This document shows positions 1 to 10,027 of a stretch of DNA of 64,000 nt, piece by piece (positions within the stretch are counted from its first letter, which is position 1; each line of letters opens with the position of its first letter). The stretch comes from a virus, in the IMG/VR virus record IMGVR_UViG_3300042402_001868, positions 62,001 through 126,000 of that record; one strand, 5' to 3'. The notes beneath the pieces were generated by a model. The model did no database searches, was not told the origin of the DNA, and was given only the letters and a program-made list of their open reading frames with translations. The position numbers and the translations under genes were made by a program.

Positions 1-120
1 ACATTAACACAACAAAAACTCGCGCACAATCACAATCGTTTCTTTGATCAAACTTTAGTAAGTACAATGTTCGTCAGAGAAATTATTGACCCTATTAAAG
101 AATATGTTGAATCATTATGA
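1..120 (+). CDS. C-terminal end of an unidentified protein (partial)
   Basis: Frame 1 is open from the first base to a TGA at 118-120, giving about 39 residues that end in EYVESL. The start lies outside the window. The stop overlaps the ATG of the next gene (ATGA), the junction style used throughout this genome, so it is probably the last part of a cotranscribed upstream gene. Nothing in the tail identifies a family. Confidence 0.6.
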   Translation, partial: TLTQQKLAHNHNRFFDQTLVSTMFVREIIDPIKEYVESL

Positions 121-1337
121 TAATACCAAGTGAAAATTTTTGCATTGTGCCCTGGTTTGGAATTGAAACCACACCTGTTGGCACAGTGAGACCGTGTTGT
201 ATTGCCCGTGATGAAATTGTGGACGACAACGGTGTTGCATTTAATCTGCATTCAAGTACATTTGACCAGATTCTGAACAGTCAGTCCATGAAAGAACTAC
301 GTCAACAATTCCTGGACAACAACCGTCCTGCGACGTGTAACAGTTGCTGGAATGTTGAAGTTGCTGGTCACAAGAGCAAGCGTTTACAAACCTTGGAATC
401 TGACCTGGCAAAAAATCTTGACAACCAGTCTTATACTACAGATCCTATACCATTGAAATACATTGATCTTAAACTGGGCAACATCTGCAACTTAAAATGT
501 CGTATATGTGGTGCATTTAGCAGTAGCCAGATAGCGTCGGAAAAGGTGGCAACATTGCCACCTGACCGTAAAAAACACAGCTACGAATACAAAATGTTAC
601 GTGATGGGGCCTGGCCAAGAGAAAGCCCTGCGTTCTGGACCGAGTTAGAAAAAGTTCTGGGCCAAATCAAAAAGTTTGACATATCAGGCGGAGAACCGTT
701 CTTGATCGAAGAGCACTTTGATATGTTACGCAACATGGTTGCTAAAGGATATTCGCATGACACAGAAATATATTACAACTCAAATGGCACAGTATATCCC
801 GAGTCTGCAGAAGAAATTTGGAAAGATTTTCAGACTATTAAAATAGCTCTAAGCCTAGATGATATTGGATCCAGATATGAATATCAAAGATCCAACGGAA
901 ATTGGGGGATGGTATTAACCAATTTGGAAAAGTTCAGACAACTGCGTTCAAGACACAGCAATATCATTCTAGAAGCATGTTGCACTGTGAGTGTTTATAC
1001 TGTGTTATATCTGGCAGAAATACTAGATTGGTTACATACGCAACAGCTAGATTATGTAAACATAAATTTTTTACATTATAATCCAGCATTGAGCGTTGCT
1101 AATTTGCCACAAGGGATCAAAGATCAAATAATACATCATTTAATCAGTGCGAACCAGACTGCAAATTATGAAGAAATCTCTGTTGTGATCGATTTCATGC
1201 GTCACGGAAACAGCAACAATGATCTATCAGCTACTCTGGAATTAATAACCCATTATGATCAACTAAGGTCAACTGATCTCAGAGATTCTTCTCCTGAGCT
1301 TGCAAAAATACTAAATTACCAGTATAATAAACAATGA
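117..1337 (+). CDS. twitch-domain radical SAM protein
   Basis: 406 residues. The N-terminal half-domain carries paired cysteines C27-C28 and C74-x2-C77, the pattern of the N-terminal twitch domain that can hold an auxiliary Fe-S cluster. The radical SAM core follows with CNLKCRIC (C124, C128, C131), which binds the 4Fe-4S cluster, and a GGEP motif at 191-194 for S-adenosylmethionine. The family generates a 5'-deoxyadenosyl radical; the substrate is not known. It overlaps both neighbours by 4 bases and is the first of three such genes on this strand. Confidence 0.88.
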   Translation: MIIPSENFCIVPWFGIETTPVGTVRPCCIARDEIVDDNGVAFNLHSSTFDQILNSQSMKELRQQFLDNNRPATCNSCWNVEVAGHKSKRLQTLESDLAKNLDNQSYTTDPIPLKYIDLKLGNICNLKCRICGAFSSSQIASEKVATLPPDRKKHSYEYKMLRDGAWPRESPAFWTELEKVLGQIKKFDISGGEPFLIEEHFDMLRNMVAKGYSHDTEIYYNSNGTVYPESAEEIWKDFQTIKIALSLDDIGSRYEYQRSNGNWGMVLTNLEKFRQLRSRHSNIILEACCTVSVYTVLYLAEILDWLHTQQLDYVNINFLHYNPALSVANLPQGIKDQIIHHLISANQTANYEEISVVIDFMRHGNSNNDLSATLELITHYDQLRSTDLRDSSPELAKILNYQYNKQ

Positions 1338-3790
1338 GTGATTCTTTAAATAAACCCCTGTGTGTTTTGCCATTTATACATGGTCTAATGGAAACAACCG
1401 ATCAACTGTTGCCGTGTTGTGCGTATGACCACCGTTATGGCAAACAATATCAAGTACATGAGTTTGATACCTGGTGGGAGTCTGGACTGACCGAGATTAG
1501 ACAAGACATGCTGGCCGGGCGAAAACACGAAGGCTGCAATCGTTGTTGGAAAGAAGAAGAACAAGGAATATCAAGTTACCGCCAGCGTCAGAATGAACAC
1601 TGGGCTCAATATCAAAATATCCAACAGCCTCTACCCAAGCCTGTATTTTTAATGATGGGAATTGGAAACTATTGTAATATCAAGTGTATCATGTGCTCCC
1701 CACAAAAAAGTAGTTTATGGGCTGACGAATACGAAAAGAATCAAAAAACATTTAACAAAATTGACATACGCTTTAATAACTACAGCAACGGTGCCTGGAG
1801 TGAACCGGAAAAAATTGAACGTCTACTAGATCGTGTGGCCACCAATGTAGAGATGTTGCACTTCAGCGGTGGAGAACCACTAATTACTCCGGAGTACAAA
1901 CAAGTACTACGTTCAGTGATCAATCCCGGCAATGTAGAATTACATATCAATACCAATTTGACCATGCTTAGTGAAGACTGGATCACATTATTAAAACAGT
2001 TTAAAACAAAAATTAATGTGAGCCTTGAGGGTGTGGGCAAGAAAAATGACTACATCAGAGAAGGATCAGACTGGTCCGTATTGGTACGCAACATAGCCCG
2101 TCTTAAAGAGGCAGGAATAGAAGTTTTTGTTAATCATGCGTTCAGCAGAACCAGTTTGTTGGCCTTGCCTGAATTGATAGAGTTTTGCACTGCTAACAAT
2201 ATATACATTAGTTTTACTCAGTTGACATTACCGACTCATTTGCTGGTGGCTGGTGCGCCAGAATCTGAAAAACAACAATTTTTAACAGCACTAGAAGGCA
2301 TGGTAAACCCGCAACATAGAGCATCAGAAATTTTTGTTTACGCAGACATTGTAAAGACAACCAAGTATGATGCAGAAAAAGATGTTGCATTTTGGAAATA
2401 CATAGACACCATGGATCAATTACATGATAAAAATTATCAAGAAATCTTCAATGTTAAACCTGATCTGAGCCAACTGTCGGACAAACCGTCAGACCGAACA
2501 CCTGAAACATTGTGTTTGGCACCATGGACTCATACTTACTTGAGTCCGCAAACTGAACGCAGAATGTGCTGTGCGTCGAGAGAACCTGCACAGAGCTTTG
2601 AACAGTATATTGATACCGCAGCCGGCACAGGCAAATACCTGCCTATCACACTAGAACAACACTGGAATGGCGATCACATGCGTAGTGTACGCACACGCAT
2701 GATGGCCGGCGAAACTCTGCCTGAGTGCGAGGTATGCAATAACAAACTATTGAATACTGATGTGTACAGAAGTTATTTTTCGCATCTATTCAAACACAAA
2801 ATTGATGAGGTATACAATACAACTGACGAAACTGGTTATACCACAATGAAGCCAGTGAGTTGGGATTATCGTTTCAGCAATCTCTGCAACTTCAAATGCA
2901 GAACCTGCGGGGACATGTTGTCAAGTGCCTGGGAAACAGAACAAAAACAAACCAATATGACTGACTGGAGCAAACCCAGAAACAACTGGATGCGTCCCGA
3001 AATAAGAACACAAATATCAGCATTTCAAGACAGTCAAATTGAACAAGAATTTTCAGACGCTGTGGAAGAACACCGTGTGGAGGAAATATACTGGGTAGGC
3101 GGGGAACCCTTGATGTTTGAACAGCACTGGCGCTACATGAAACGCATAGTAGATTTGAGAGACGGACCACGGGTATATGCACGATATAACACAAATCTCA
3201 GCAGGGTAGATTATAAAGGCGTGAATCTTTATCGAGACATTCTTACTCATATCCGTGACTGGCAGATTTGTGCTAGTTTGGATGGTACAGGTGTCACCGG
3301 TGAGTACATACGCACAGGATTAAATTATGAAGAATTCTGTAGAAACTTTGAACAAGGTATTGCTATAAAACAACACAAGAGACAAATGCGACTGGACTTT
3401 ACACTCACACTGCCGGGAATGACAGAAATTTTGGCAATGGAACAGTTGGCAGCATCATATGGGGTGGAGTTATTGGCCAAAGTAATCTTTAGTTTTACTC
3501 CTGATATCATAATGAGTCCATTGGCTCTGCCCAGACCGTTGTTAACGGATTGGATCAACGAATTAATGCCCAAATGCCAAACACAAGTCATGCGTGATAT
3601 GCTGTTGCAATTGCAGTCTAGACCAACGTTTGAAGAACAATGGCCCAGCGAGTATCAAGCAGGATTACGTAAAGGAAAGAATCGTGTGCTACAAATAGAA
3701 CGCATACGAACAGCGCCAACAGATATGGCTACAATATTGAATGCAAGACCTGATGTTAAAGAATGGTGGGACCAAATTGGAACAGATTGA
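1334..3790 (+). CDS. tandem double twitch-type radical SAM protein
   Basis: 818 residues with two complete radical SAM units in one chain. Unit 1 (about 1-385) has an N-terminal CC/CxxC half-domain, CNIKCIMC (C114, C118, C121) and GGEP at 179-182. Unit 2 (about 390-818) repeats the layout: LCLAPW start, MCC, then CNFKCRTC (C518, C522, C525) and GGEP at 589-592. Both sets of cysteines are intact, so both halves may be active. Family members are normally about 400 residues; this looks like a duplication and fusion. The ATG overlaps the stop of the preceding radical SAM gene. Confidence 0.88.
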   Translation: MSDSLNKPLCVLPFIHGLMETTDQLLPCCAYDHRYGKQYQVHEFDTWWESGLTEIRQDMLAGRKHEGCNRCWKEEEQGISSYRQRQNEHWAQYQNIQQPLPKPVFLMMGIGNYCNIKCIMCSPQKSSLWADEYEKNQKTFNKIDIRFNNYSNGAWSEPEKIERLLDRVATNVEMLHFSGGEPLITPEYKQVLRSVINPGNVELHINTNLTMLSEDWITLLKQFKTKINVSLEGVGKKNDYIREGSDWSVLVRNIARLKEAGIEVFVNHAFSRTSLLALPELIEFCTANNIYISFTQLTLPTHLLVAGAPESEKQQFLTALEGMVNPQHRASEIFVYADIVKTTKYDAEKDVAFWKYIDTMDQLHDKNYQEIFNVKPDLSQLSDKPSDRTPETLCLAPWTHTYLSPQTERRMCCASREPAQSFEQYIDTAAGTGKYLPITLEQHWNGDHMRSVRTRMMAGETLPECEVCNNKLLNTDVYRSYFSHLFKHKIDEVYNTTDETGYTTMKPVSWDYRFSNLCNFKCRTCGDMLSSAWETEQKQTNMTDWSKPRNNWMRPEIRTQISAFQDSQIEQEFSDAVEEHRVEEIYWVGGEPLMFEQHWRYMKRIVDLRDGPRVYARYNTNLSRVDYKGVNLYRDILTHIRDWQICASLDGTGVTGEYIRTGLNYEEFCRNFEQGIAIKQHKRQMRLDFTLTLPGMTEILAMEQLAASYGVELLAKVIFSFTPDIIMSPLALPRPLLTDWINELMPKCQTQVMRDMLLQLQSRPTFEEQWPSEYQAGLRKGKNRVLQIERIRTAPTDMATILNARPDVKEWWDQIGTD

Positions 3791-4847
3791 AATAACTTTA
3801 AGAAATACACAAACAGGCAAGTTATTGTCGGTGTATGTGGATGTTGAAGACAATAGTCTGAGTCGACGTTGGCTTGGGGCATTAAATCACTTGCTGGAAA
3901 AGAATCTTCATTTAGAAAAGAACTACTGCTGGTTTGGATGGCATGCAGGACCTAGAACAGCAGAATACATATGTGATCAAATTAATCAGTCAATCGCAGC
4001 CATCAATGCAGCCGACATGGGCTATCAAATTACAGATCATTTTGATACCATGAATACCATCACTGCAGGTGCTGTAGGCGATGGCTTGCCTGGTGGCAAG
4101 CTAGTACACCACAAGCTGAATCAACTGCATCGTTACTTTGAAGACCTGCAAGGAGTATCGGGAGCAATGAGTCCATTTTATACTCGTGCAGATGCTGCCA
4201 CTCGCTGGCATATTAGACAATTAAACTTGCTGTGTCACGAATACGAAAGCCTAGTACTGAGCATGCGAAAAGCACAACATGCCCCAGAATGGGTGCGGCC
4301 TAGTCAACTCATGTGTTGGTTAAATGCACCACGTTTTGAACTAGAATCTGAAGATTATGATCTGTTTGGTATAGAAACAATCAATCGCAGTCTAGGCGGT
4401 GTGTATGTGGGTGTGAACAAAGCAGTGGGCAAGCATCATTGGGAAGTGTTTCACGATGAGGGGCGCGATAGTCGCATGGATGAATTAACTACCACAACAC
4501 TACGATCACAAACAGAAGCCGCAGGAGACTTTGATATAGAGTGGGCGCGAGATCCAGGCGCCTATCCCTGGCAGATCAACCAGTTAGCAGAGTTCCGCGA
4601 ATGGTTGGTGGCCAATGGGTTTGATCCTGACAACAAAGCACTCACTATAGGTCACCCCAAGATTGCACAAGTAAACCTGCTCAAGACATTTGGCACAACG
4701 GATGCTGCCACAATCTGGACCATTTTAAATGACTATTTAGATGTGTATAAAATAACAACTAGCCAAGCTAGTGCTATATACAGCTATCACTGGAGCGATG
4801 CAGACTTTGTTGATCGTCAAATACAGTGTATTACACAAGGACCATAA
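3777..4847 (+). CDS. unidentified protein between radical SAM genes and a carbamoyltransferase
   Basis: About 357 residues, no family recognised. The chain is rich in Trp, His and acidic residues, with no signal peptide or membrane segment. The start is uncertain: an in-frame ATG at 3741 would overlap the previous gene by 50 bases and lacks a ribosome site, whereas TTG at 3777 follows GGTGGG and gives the short overlap typical here. The stop is directly followed by the ATG of a tiny basic peptide. By position it probably belongs to the same pathway as the flanking radical SAM proteins. Confidence 0.7.
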   Translation: MEQIEITLRNTQTGKLLSVYVDVEDNSLSRRWLGALNHLLEKNLHLEKNYCWFGWHAGPRTAEYICDQINQSIAAINAADMGYQITDHFDTMNTITAGAVGDGLPGGKLVHHKLNQLHRYFEDLQGVSGAMSPFYTRADAATRWHIRQLNLLCHEYESLVLSMRKAQHAPEWVRPSQLMCWLNAPRFELESEDYDLFGIETINRSLGGVYVGVNKAVGKHHWEVFHDEGRDSRMDELTTTTLRSQTEAAGDFDIEWARDPGAYPWQINQLAEFREWLVANGFDPDNKALTIGHPKIAQVNLLKTFGTTDAATIWTILNDYLDVYKITTSQASAIYSYHWSDADFVDRQIQCITQGP

Positions 4848-4848
4848 T

Positions 4849-4950
4849 ATGAACTGGCTTAAAAACTTATACAATAGAATTCGATTAGAAATTCGCTATC
4901 GCCGAAAACTAAAAGAACTGCGCAAAAGAGATCCATTTATCTACAAATGA
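4849..4950 (+). CDS. 33-residue basic peptide
   Basis: ATG at 4849 to TGA at 4948-4950, overlapping the next ATG at 4947 (ATGA). The peptide begins MNWLKNLYNRIRLEIR and ends RDPFIYK; it is helical, strongly basic and without cysteines. The tight coupling on both sides argues that it is translated. It could be a small structural or accessory peptide, or conceivably a substrate for the neighbouring radical SAM enzymes, but no precursor features such as a Gly-Gly leader are visible. Confidence 0.55.
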   Translation: MNWLKNLYNRIRLEIRYRRKLKELRKRDPFIYK

Positions 4951-6422
4951 AAATACTAGGAATTTCAGCAGGGTTTCACGACGCTGCCGTTACTGTAATT
5001 CATAATGGCGATATTCTTTTTGCTGGACATAGCGAGCGGTATTCAAAGCAAAAGAATGATGCCAACATCTGCTCTGAACTGTTACAGGATGCTGTCAACG
5101 GCACAGTAGATCATGTGGCTTACTATGAGCGTCCGTGGTTGAAACAACTGCGACAATGGTATGCTGGCCAAGGCATTGAGTGGAACAAATTCACTCTAAA
5201 ACAAGTGCTGGAGCAACAGGTGCCCGAAGTAATGCAGGCAGCACCCAGCACAAGCACACACAATCATCATGCTTGCCATGCGGCAGCAGGATTCCAAACA
5301 AGCCCGTATGATCGTGCCACTGTAGTAGTAATAGATGCAGTGGGCGAGTTTGACACAATAACAATTTGGGCGGCAGAATATGATTCTAAAGGCATGGCAA
5401 AGTATCAAAAACTTTGGGCACAACATTATCCACATTCAATTGGACTGTTCTACAGTGCGGCTACTAGCAGTGTTGGCCTACGCCCACTAGACGAAGAATA
5501 CATCTTAATGGGTATGGCCGCTTATGGCAATGCTACGCAAGCGGTTAGCATGCAAAAACTAGTAAAAGACTCAGACAAAATTCAATTCCGTGACAATCTG
5601 CACACGGGCATTGACAGTCGATATCTACAGGATCTTGAAGAATTTGACATTGCTGCCGGGGCACAAGCCATTGCAGAACAATTAATTAACTCAGTCATGC
5701 GCAGAGCACGTGACTTCAACTTCAGTACTAATTTAGTCTACATGGGCGGTGTGGCTCTTAACTGTAGTGCTAATCGTAATTTAGGAAAATACTTTGATAA
5801 CATTTGGATTATGCCTTGCCCCAGCGACGCTGGTTCTAGCCTGGGCGCGGCAGCACTAGCTTACAGGAAACAAATACATTGGACCAATGCCTATCTGGGC
5901 CATGATATCTCTGGTGATTATCCTGTCACTGATGTTATGGACAACCTGTTACGGGATAAAATTGTGGGGGTGGCCAGCGGTCGTGCTGAATTTGGACCCA
6001 GGGCTCTGGGCAATAGATCACTATTGGCAGACCCACGTGGCGCAGACATAAAAGATCGTGTGAATGAAATCAAGCGCAGACAGCAATTCAGACCGTTTGC
6101 ACCTGTGATTCTTGAAGAGCATGTGGATATGTATTTTGACATGCCCCGGGGTTTCTCTGACAGTAGATATATGCAAGTGATTGCTCGCTGTAGGCATCCT
6201 CACATATTTCCTGCCATTGTTCATCGCGACGGAACTAGTCGTGTACAAACAGTTCCCCGAGATGGCTCGGGAATTCGACTGCTACTAGAAGCATGGTACG
6301 CAAAAACAGGCTGTCCTATGTTGCTTAACACAAGTTTAAACATACGTGGAGAACCCATGGTAAATGATCGTGCAGATGCCGACCGATTTGAAGAGTTATA
6401 CAATGTAAAGGTATGTTCATAA
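4947..6422 (+). CDS. NodU/TobZ-family carbamoyltransferase
   Basis: 491 residues. The N-terminus (MKILGISAGFHDAAVTV, SERYS) and the HNHHACHAA segment match the N-terminal carbamoyltransferase domain; the C-terminal part has the family signature GRAEFGPRALGNRSLLADPR and FRPFAPVI. The family transfers a carbamoyl group from carbamoyl phosphate, through carbamoyl-adenylate, to sugar or antibiotic hydroxyls (NodU, TobZ, SxtI). It is cytoplasmic. It lies between radical SAM genes, and with two amidinotransferases elsewhere in the window it points to decoration of a small molecule or sugar. Confidence 0.9.
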   Translation: MKILGISAGFHDAAVTVIHNGDILFAGHSERYSKQKNDANICSELLQDAVNGTVDHVAYYERPWLKQLRQWYAGQGIEWNKFTLKQVLEQQVPEVMQAAPSTSTHNHHACHAAAGFQTSPYDRATVVVIDAVGEFDTITIWAAEYDSKGMAKYQKLWAQHYPHSIGLFYSAATSSVGLRPLDEEYILMGMAAYGNATQAVSMQKLVKDSDKIQFRDNLHTGIDSRYLQDLEEFDIAAGAQAIAEQLINSVMRRARDFNFSTNLVYMGGVALNCSANRNLGKYFDNIWIMPCPSDAGSSLGAAALAYRKQIHWTNAYLGHDISGDYPVTDVMDNLLRDKIVGVASGRAEFGPRALGNRSLLADPRGADIKDRVNEIKRRQQFRPFAPVILEEHVDMYFDMPRGFSDSRYMQVIARCRHPHIFPAIVHRDGTSRVQTVPRDGSGIRLLLEAWYAKTGCPMLLNTSLNIRGEPMVNDRADADRFEELYNVKVCS

Positions 6423-6423
6423 T

Positions 6424-7704
6424 ATGGACAATAAAAGAGTTTTCCCGATCAACACCGACACTGGGTGTTTGTTAAAATGGGCATGGTCAACTGTGTTTCT
6501 TCGTCAAGGCACAAGTTCCAGCTGTCATAGAACAGATCAAGCACCAATACCCCCGGGAGATTTTGCAAGTTTTCATAACTTACCTAACAAAGTTGCCGCA
6601 CGTGAATTGATGTTGCAGGGCGGTTGGCCACAAGGCGGATGTCAGTACTGCGAAAAGATTGAAGCAGCCGGGGGCATGAGCGATCGTCAGTATCAACTGC
6701 ATGCTGGACATGATCATGATCGTACTCCTAGAGAACTGTTGCAAGACCCCACGCAAACAGAAGTTGTGCCCACCATACTAGAAGTGTATTTTAACAATAC
6801 CTGTAACATGAGTTGCTTGTACTGCGGTAGTCATTTCAGTTCAAAGTGGGAAGAAGAAAACAAACGGTTTGGCATGTACGAGAACACTCCCAAGACAGTG
6901 GCATTTGGCTGGGACACCAAACAACCAGACCTAGACTATGATAAAATGCTGGCTGATTTCTGGAAATATCTCCACGACAAAGATAGATATCTACACATTA
7001 GACAATATCAAATTGCCGGAGGCGAGCCATTCCATCAGGTAGAACTGGAAGCCAGTATAGACTTTTGGGATAACCATCCCAATCCTGAACTAACATTTAA
7101 TTTTATTACCAATTTAAAAGTCACCCCCAAGAAGTTTCAATCCACTATTGACCGCTTGGGTCGCATGGTAGATCAAGGCAAACTCAAACGTGTACAAATT
7201 AGTTCAAGCCTGGATGCCTGGGGACCGCAACAGGAGTATGTGCGGTGGGGACTAGACTTGGCAGAGTGGCAGGAAAACTTTGAATATTGCCTGGACAAAC
7301 CATTTATTCAACAGTGTATCAATTCAGCAATCAATCCCTTGACTGTGAAGACCATGCCAGAATTGATTCACAGAATGAATGATTGGAATGATCGCTGTTC
7401 ACCCAACAAGCAAATTGCCTACAGCTTTATGACAGTGATGGCACCAAACTGGATGGATCCTGCTATCTTTGGTGCAGGCGTGTTTGAACAAGACTTTGAA
7501 AAAATACTTGCAGCCATGCGGGAAAACACCGACATGGAACGCAGTGCCAAGCATCACATGGAAGGCATTGGGCGACAAATTGCTGCCGCACCACGCAACA
7601 TTGAACTAATCAATGGACTTAAAGATTATGTTACTGAACTTGATCGCCGTAGAGGAACACAATGGCAGGAACTATTTCCCTGGCTTGATCAGGACTGGAA
7701 ATAA
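6424..7704 (+). CDS. twitch-type radical SAM protein
   Basis: 426 residues. The cluster motif is CNMSCLYC (C127, C131, C134), followed by AGGEPF (GGEP 199-202). The N-terminal half-domain is divergent: it keeps SCH and a GGCQYC element where the relatives have CC and CxxCW. It starts one base after the carbamoyltransferase stop and converges on the next radical SAM gene, overlapping its 3' end by 16 bases. The substrate is unknown. Confidence 0.85.
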   Translation: MDNKRVFPINTDTGCLLKWAWSTVFLRQGTSSSCHRTDQAPIPPGDFASFHNLPNKVAARELMLQGGWPQGGCQYCEKIEAAGGMSDRQYQLHAGHDHDRTPRELLQDPTQTEVVPTILEVYFNNTCNMSCLYCGSHFSSKWEEENKRFGMYENTPKTVAFGWDTKQPDLDYDKMLADFWKYLHDKDRYLHIRQYQIAGGEPFHQVELEASIDFWDNHPNPELTFNFITNLKVTPKKFQSTIDRLGRMVDQGKLKRVQISSSLDAWGPQQEYVRWGLDLAEWQENFEYCLDKPFIQQCINSAINPLTVKTMPELIHRMNDWNDRCSPNKQIAYSFMTVMAPNWMDPAIFGAGVFEQDFEKILAAMRENTDMERSAKHHMEGIGRQIAAAPRNIELINGLKDYVTELDRRRGTQWQELFPWLDQDWK

Positions 7705-8972
7705 GGCGCCCACTCGGGTACAACATCTACTAACTTCTTTTTGCTCACAGTGTCTTCGAGTCGAATATGCTCAATGAACTGTGGTAGATAAGCAGGGTCG
7801 TATGGTGTTGATTCTATCACACTGATCACACGATCCACCAGCTGTGTGTAGTAAGTTTCGTATATGGCTGTGTTGTTTGCAAAACGTTCACGACCTGACC
7901 GCAATCTGCTCAATGCAATTTCACGTAGTTCAGGCGGCACAGCACCTTGCCCCAGGTGATCAACTCGGAACACAGGACTGATGTTGATAAAGCTACCAGC
8001 TACATCTTCAGGATTGTGCGGCCCAAACCCGGACTCGTAACACCAGTTGATAAAATCCATTGCACTGAATACATTTATACCAGTTAACACATAGTTAACA
8101 ACTGTGCTGATATATTCATGATCCATTAGTTCCAGTGCATTTGCACTTAGACTGGCCCATTTAGCACCTCTACGTTGATATTCAATCACATCACCCACAC
8201 CATCAACACTGACATTGTAGATAACCTGTTTGAATTTACGGAACTTTTCGTCCAGTGCAGATGCGCTACTACTGGCATTGGTCAACAGTGTGATAAGAAT
8301 ATTTTTGGCTAGATCTTTTTCTATTAGATAATCCATTATTTCATGCACCTGGCTTTGCAGTGCAGTCTCGCCACCAGTGAAGTTGATCAATTGCACTTTG
8401 TCCAGTACTGAATAAAAGTCGGGATCAGCGGCGTTGAGTACAATTTTTTCTTGTTTCTTCATTACCTGTACTTCAAATGTTTGACGCTTGCTAGATGCAC
8501 CACCAGCACACATCACACAAGAATAGTTGCAGTAGTTGCTGGGATAATAGTCTAGAGTAATAATATCGTGAACATTGTAATCGTCGTTGATAATTTGTTT
8601 AACTTCAGACACAATGTCTGACTGCAAAAACTGTGCAAGAAATTTATTATTCTGTTGTCTAGGACTTGATACACCAGACTTTTCGTTATAGCTACAAGAT
8701 CTGCAGTCATAGATGTCGTGAAACTTGTCCTGAACAAAATCTTGTCGCATTTGTTTCCATACCGGTGCATTGCGTGTGTTGTGTATGCTGTTGTTTGTGA
8801 TGTTCCATTTGTTCATGTCGTCAGACATGACAATACTGCAAGGACGCACACTGTTGGGCATGCCTTGTTGAGCAATGGGAATAACATTGTTGGTTTGATA
8901 AAATGCCCCAAAGAATGGATACAAACAGATGTGCTTGCCTAGTTCTTGATATATGTTATCTAAATTGTTCAT
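7689..8972 (-). CDS. twitch-type radical SAM protein
   Basis: 427 residues from ATG at 8972; an in-frame TTG lies one codon upstream, but TGATG coupling with the preceding stop favours the ATG. CNYSCVMC (C148, C152, C155) is the 4Fe-4S site. The SAM motif is GGET rather than GGEP. The N-terminal part has RPCSIVMSDD and CRSC, matching the twitch half-domain of this family. It is last in a minus-strand run of radical SAM genes. Confidence 0.85.
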   Translation of the reverse strand: MNNLDNIYQELGKHICLYPFFGAFYQTNNVIPIAQQGMPNSVRPCSIVMSDDMNKWNITNNSIHNTRNAPVWKQMRQDFVQDKFHDIYDCRSCSYNEKSGVSSPRQQNNKFLAQFLQSDIVSEVKQIINDDYNVHDIITLDYYPSNYCNYSCVMCAGGASSKRQTFEVQVMKKQEKIVLNAADPDFYSVLDKVQLINFTGGETALQSQVHEIMDYLIEKDLAKNILITLLTNASSSASALDEKFRKFKQVIYNVSVDGVGDVIEYQRRGAKWASLSANALELMDHEYISTVVNYVLTGINVFSAMDFINWCYESGFGPHNPEDVAGSFINISPVFRVDHLGQGAVPPELREIALSRLRSGRERFANNTAIYETYYTQLVDRVISVIESTPYDPAYLPQFIEHIRLEDTVSKKKLVDVVPEWAPYFQS

Positions 8973-10027
8973 CAAATTCTTTCTTTACAAAGAGCAATCA
9001 AGCTAGGGTTGAAATTGATTGTGCTGTCGGGTATGTCTACATGTTGTTTATAAATTGCCACTAGATTATTCACAGTAACGTCATGAAGTTCATGCCCAGC
9101 GTTGCCAATTACATCATGCTCGGTATAGCTACTCCAGGTGCCCCAGTCTTCTAGTCTATTGATCACCCCACGGAACTGGTATCGATAGCACAAGTCTACA
9201 AAATTTTGCATGTCACTGTAGTTGTCTTTTTGCAGTACAAACTTTAACAGTACTTCGGATTTGGTTTGATCGCACAATGCTCGCAAATAATCAAAGTTCT
9301 TGATCAGTTGTGTAAATGTTCCGCCGAGTCTAACTTTCTCGTATACCTCGGCTGAGCCTGCATCTATGCTGATAAAATACTGTGTGATGTTGTTGATAAT
9401 AGGAGAATCGGTTAATTGCTTTTCTAACAACAGCCCGTTTGTAAACAGTCTTATGGTTTGATTTTTCTTGGGTACAAATCTATGTATCAATGGGCGCATG
9501 ATGTGGCTGGCCAATGGGTCACCATTTCCAGACATTACTATGTGTATCGGATGCTCAAACTTTTCCAGCATGTCCACCAGGTGATTGACCTGTGCTAGTT
9601 TACGATCAAAATCGCTGCCACTGCTGAGCATTACAGCAGATGGTCTGCAACTGGGACATCTTAGATTACAACTTTCATCTATGTTGATTGAAAGATAATA
9701 TCCTTGTTGATGCACAGATTTATCCAACACACCACACCGGTCCACAGCACAGTGAGTAAACTCTCCAGAATCTATGTCTTGTTGTAGTAGTTTAGCAGAT
9801 GGACTGGACCATACTTGATTTAAGTTAGTAAAATCGGATATGTTGCCCACTGATATTGGCAGCCAAGCTTCACATGAACACACAAAGCATTCGCCAGTCC
9901 AGTCTACCACAAGTTGTGTCGACGGAGCATTGCAATAATTGTTGATTTTTAATTTTAAATCTTTGTTTCGCAGTATTGATTTGTAACTGTGTTGATTCTG
10001 TATGGGAATAGTAAATTGATAACTCAT
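8972..10027 (-). CDS. radical SAM protein with N-terminal SPASM-like cysteines
   Basis: About 351 residues, starting at ATG 10027, which overlaps the upstream TGA and follows GGAGG at good spacing. An N-terminal cysteine-rich segment (C32, C47, C50, C52, C93, C98) resembles a SPASM/twitch auxiliary-cluster region placed before the core. The core motif is CNLRCPSC (C120, C124, C127), then a glycine-rich SGNGDPL in place of GGEP. It is cotranscribed with two other radical SAM genes. Confidence 0.82.
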   Translation of the reverse strand: MSYQFTIPIQNQHSYKSILRNKDLKLKINNYCNAPSTQLVVDWTGECFVCSCEAWLPISVGNISDFTNLNQVWSSPSAKLLQQDIDSGEFTHCAVDRCGVLDKSVHQQGYYLSINIDESCNLRCPSCRPSAVMLSSGSDFDRKLAQVNHLVDMLEKFEHPIHIVMSGNGDPLASHIMRPLIHRFVPKKNQTIRLFTNGLLLEKQLTDSPIINNITQYFISIDAGSAEVYEKVRLGGTFTQLIKNFDYLRALCDQTKSEVLLKFVLQKDNYSDMQNFVDLCYRYQFRGVINRLEDWGTWSSYTEHDVIGNAGHELHDVTVNNLVAIYKQHVDIPDSTINFNPSLIALCKERI

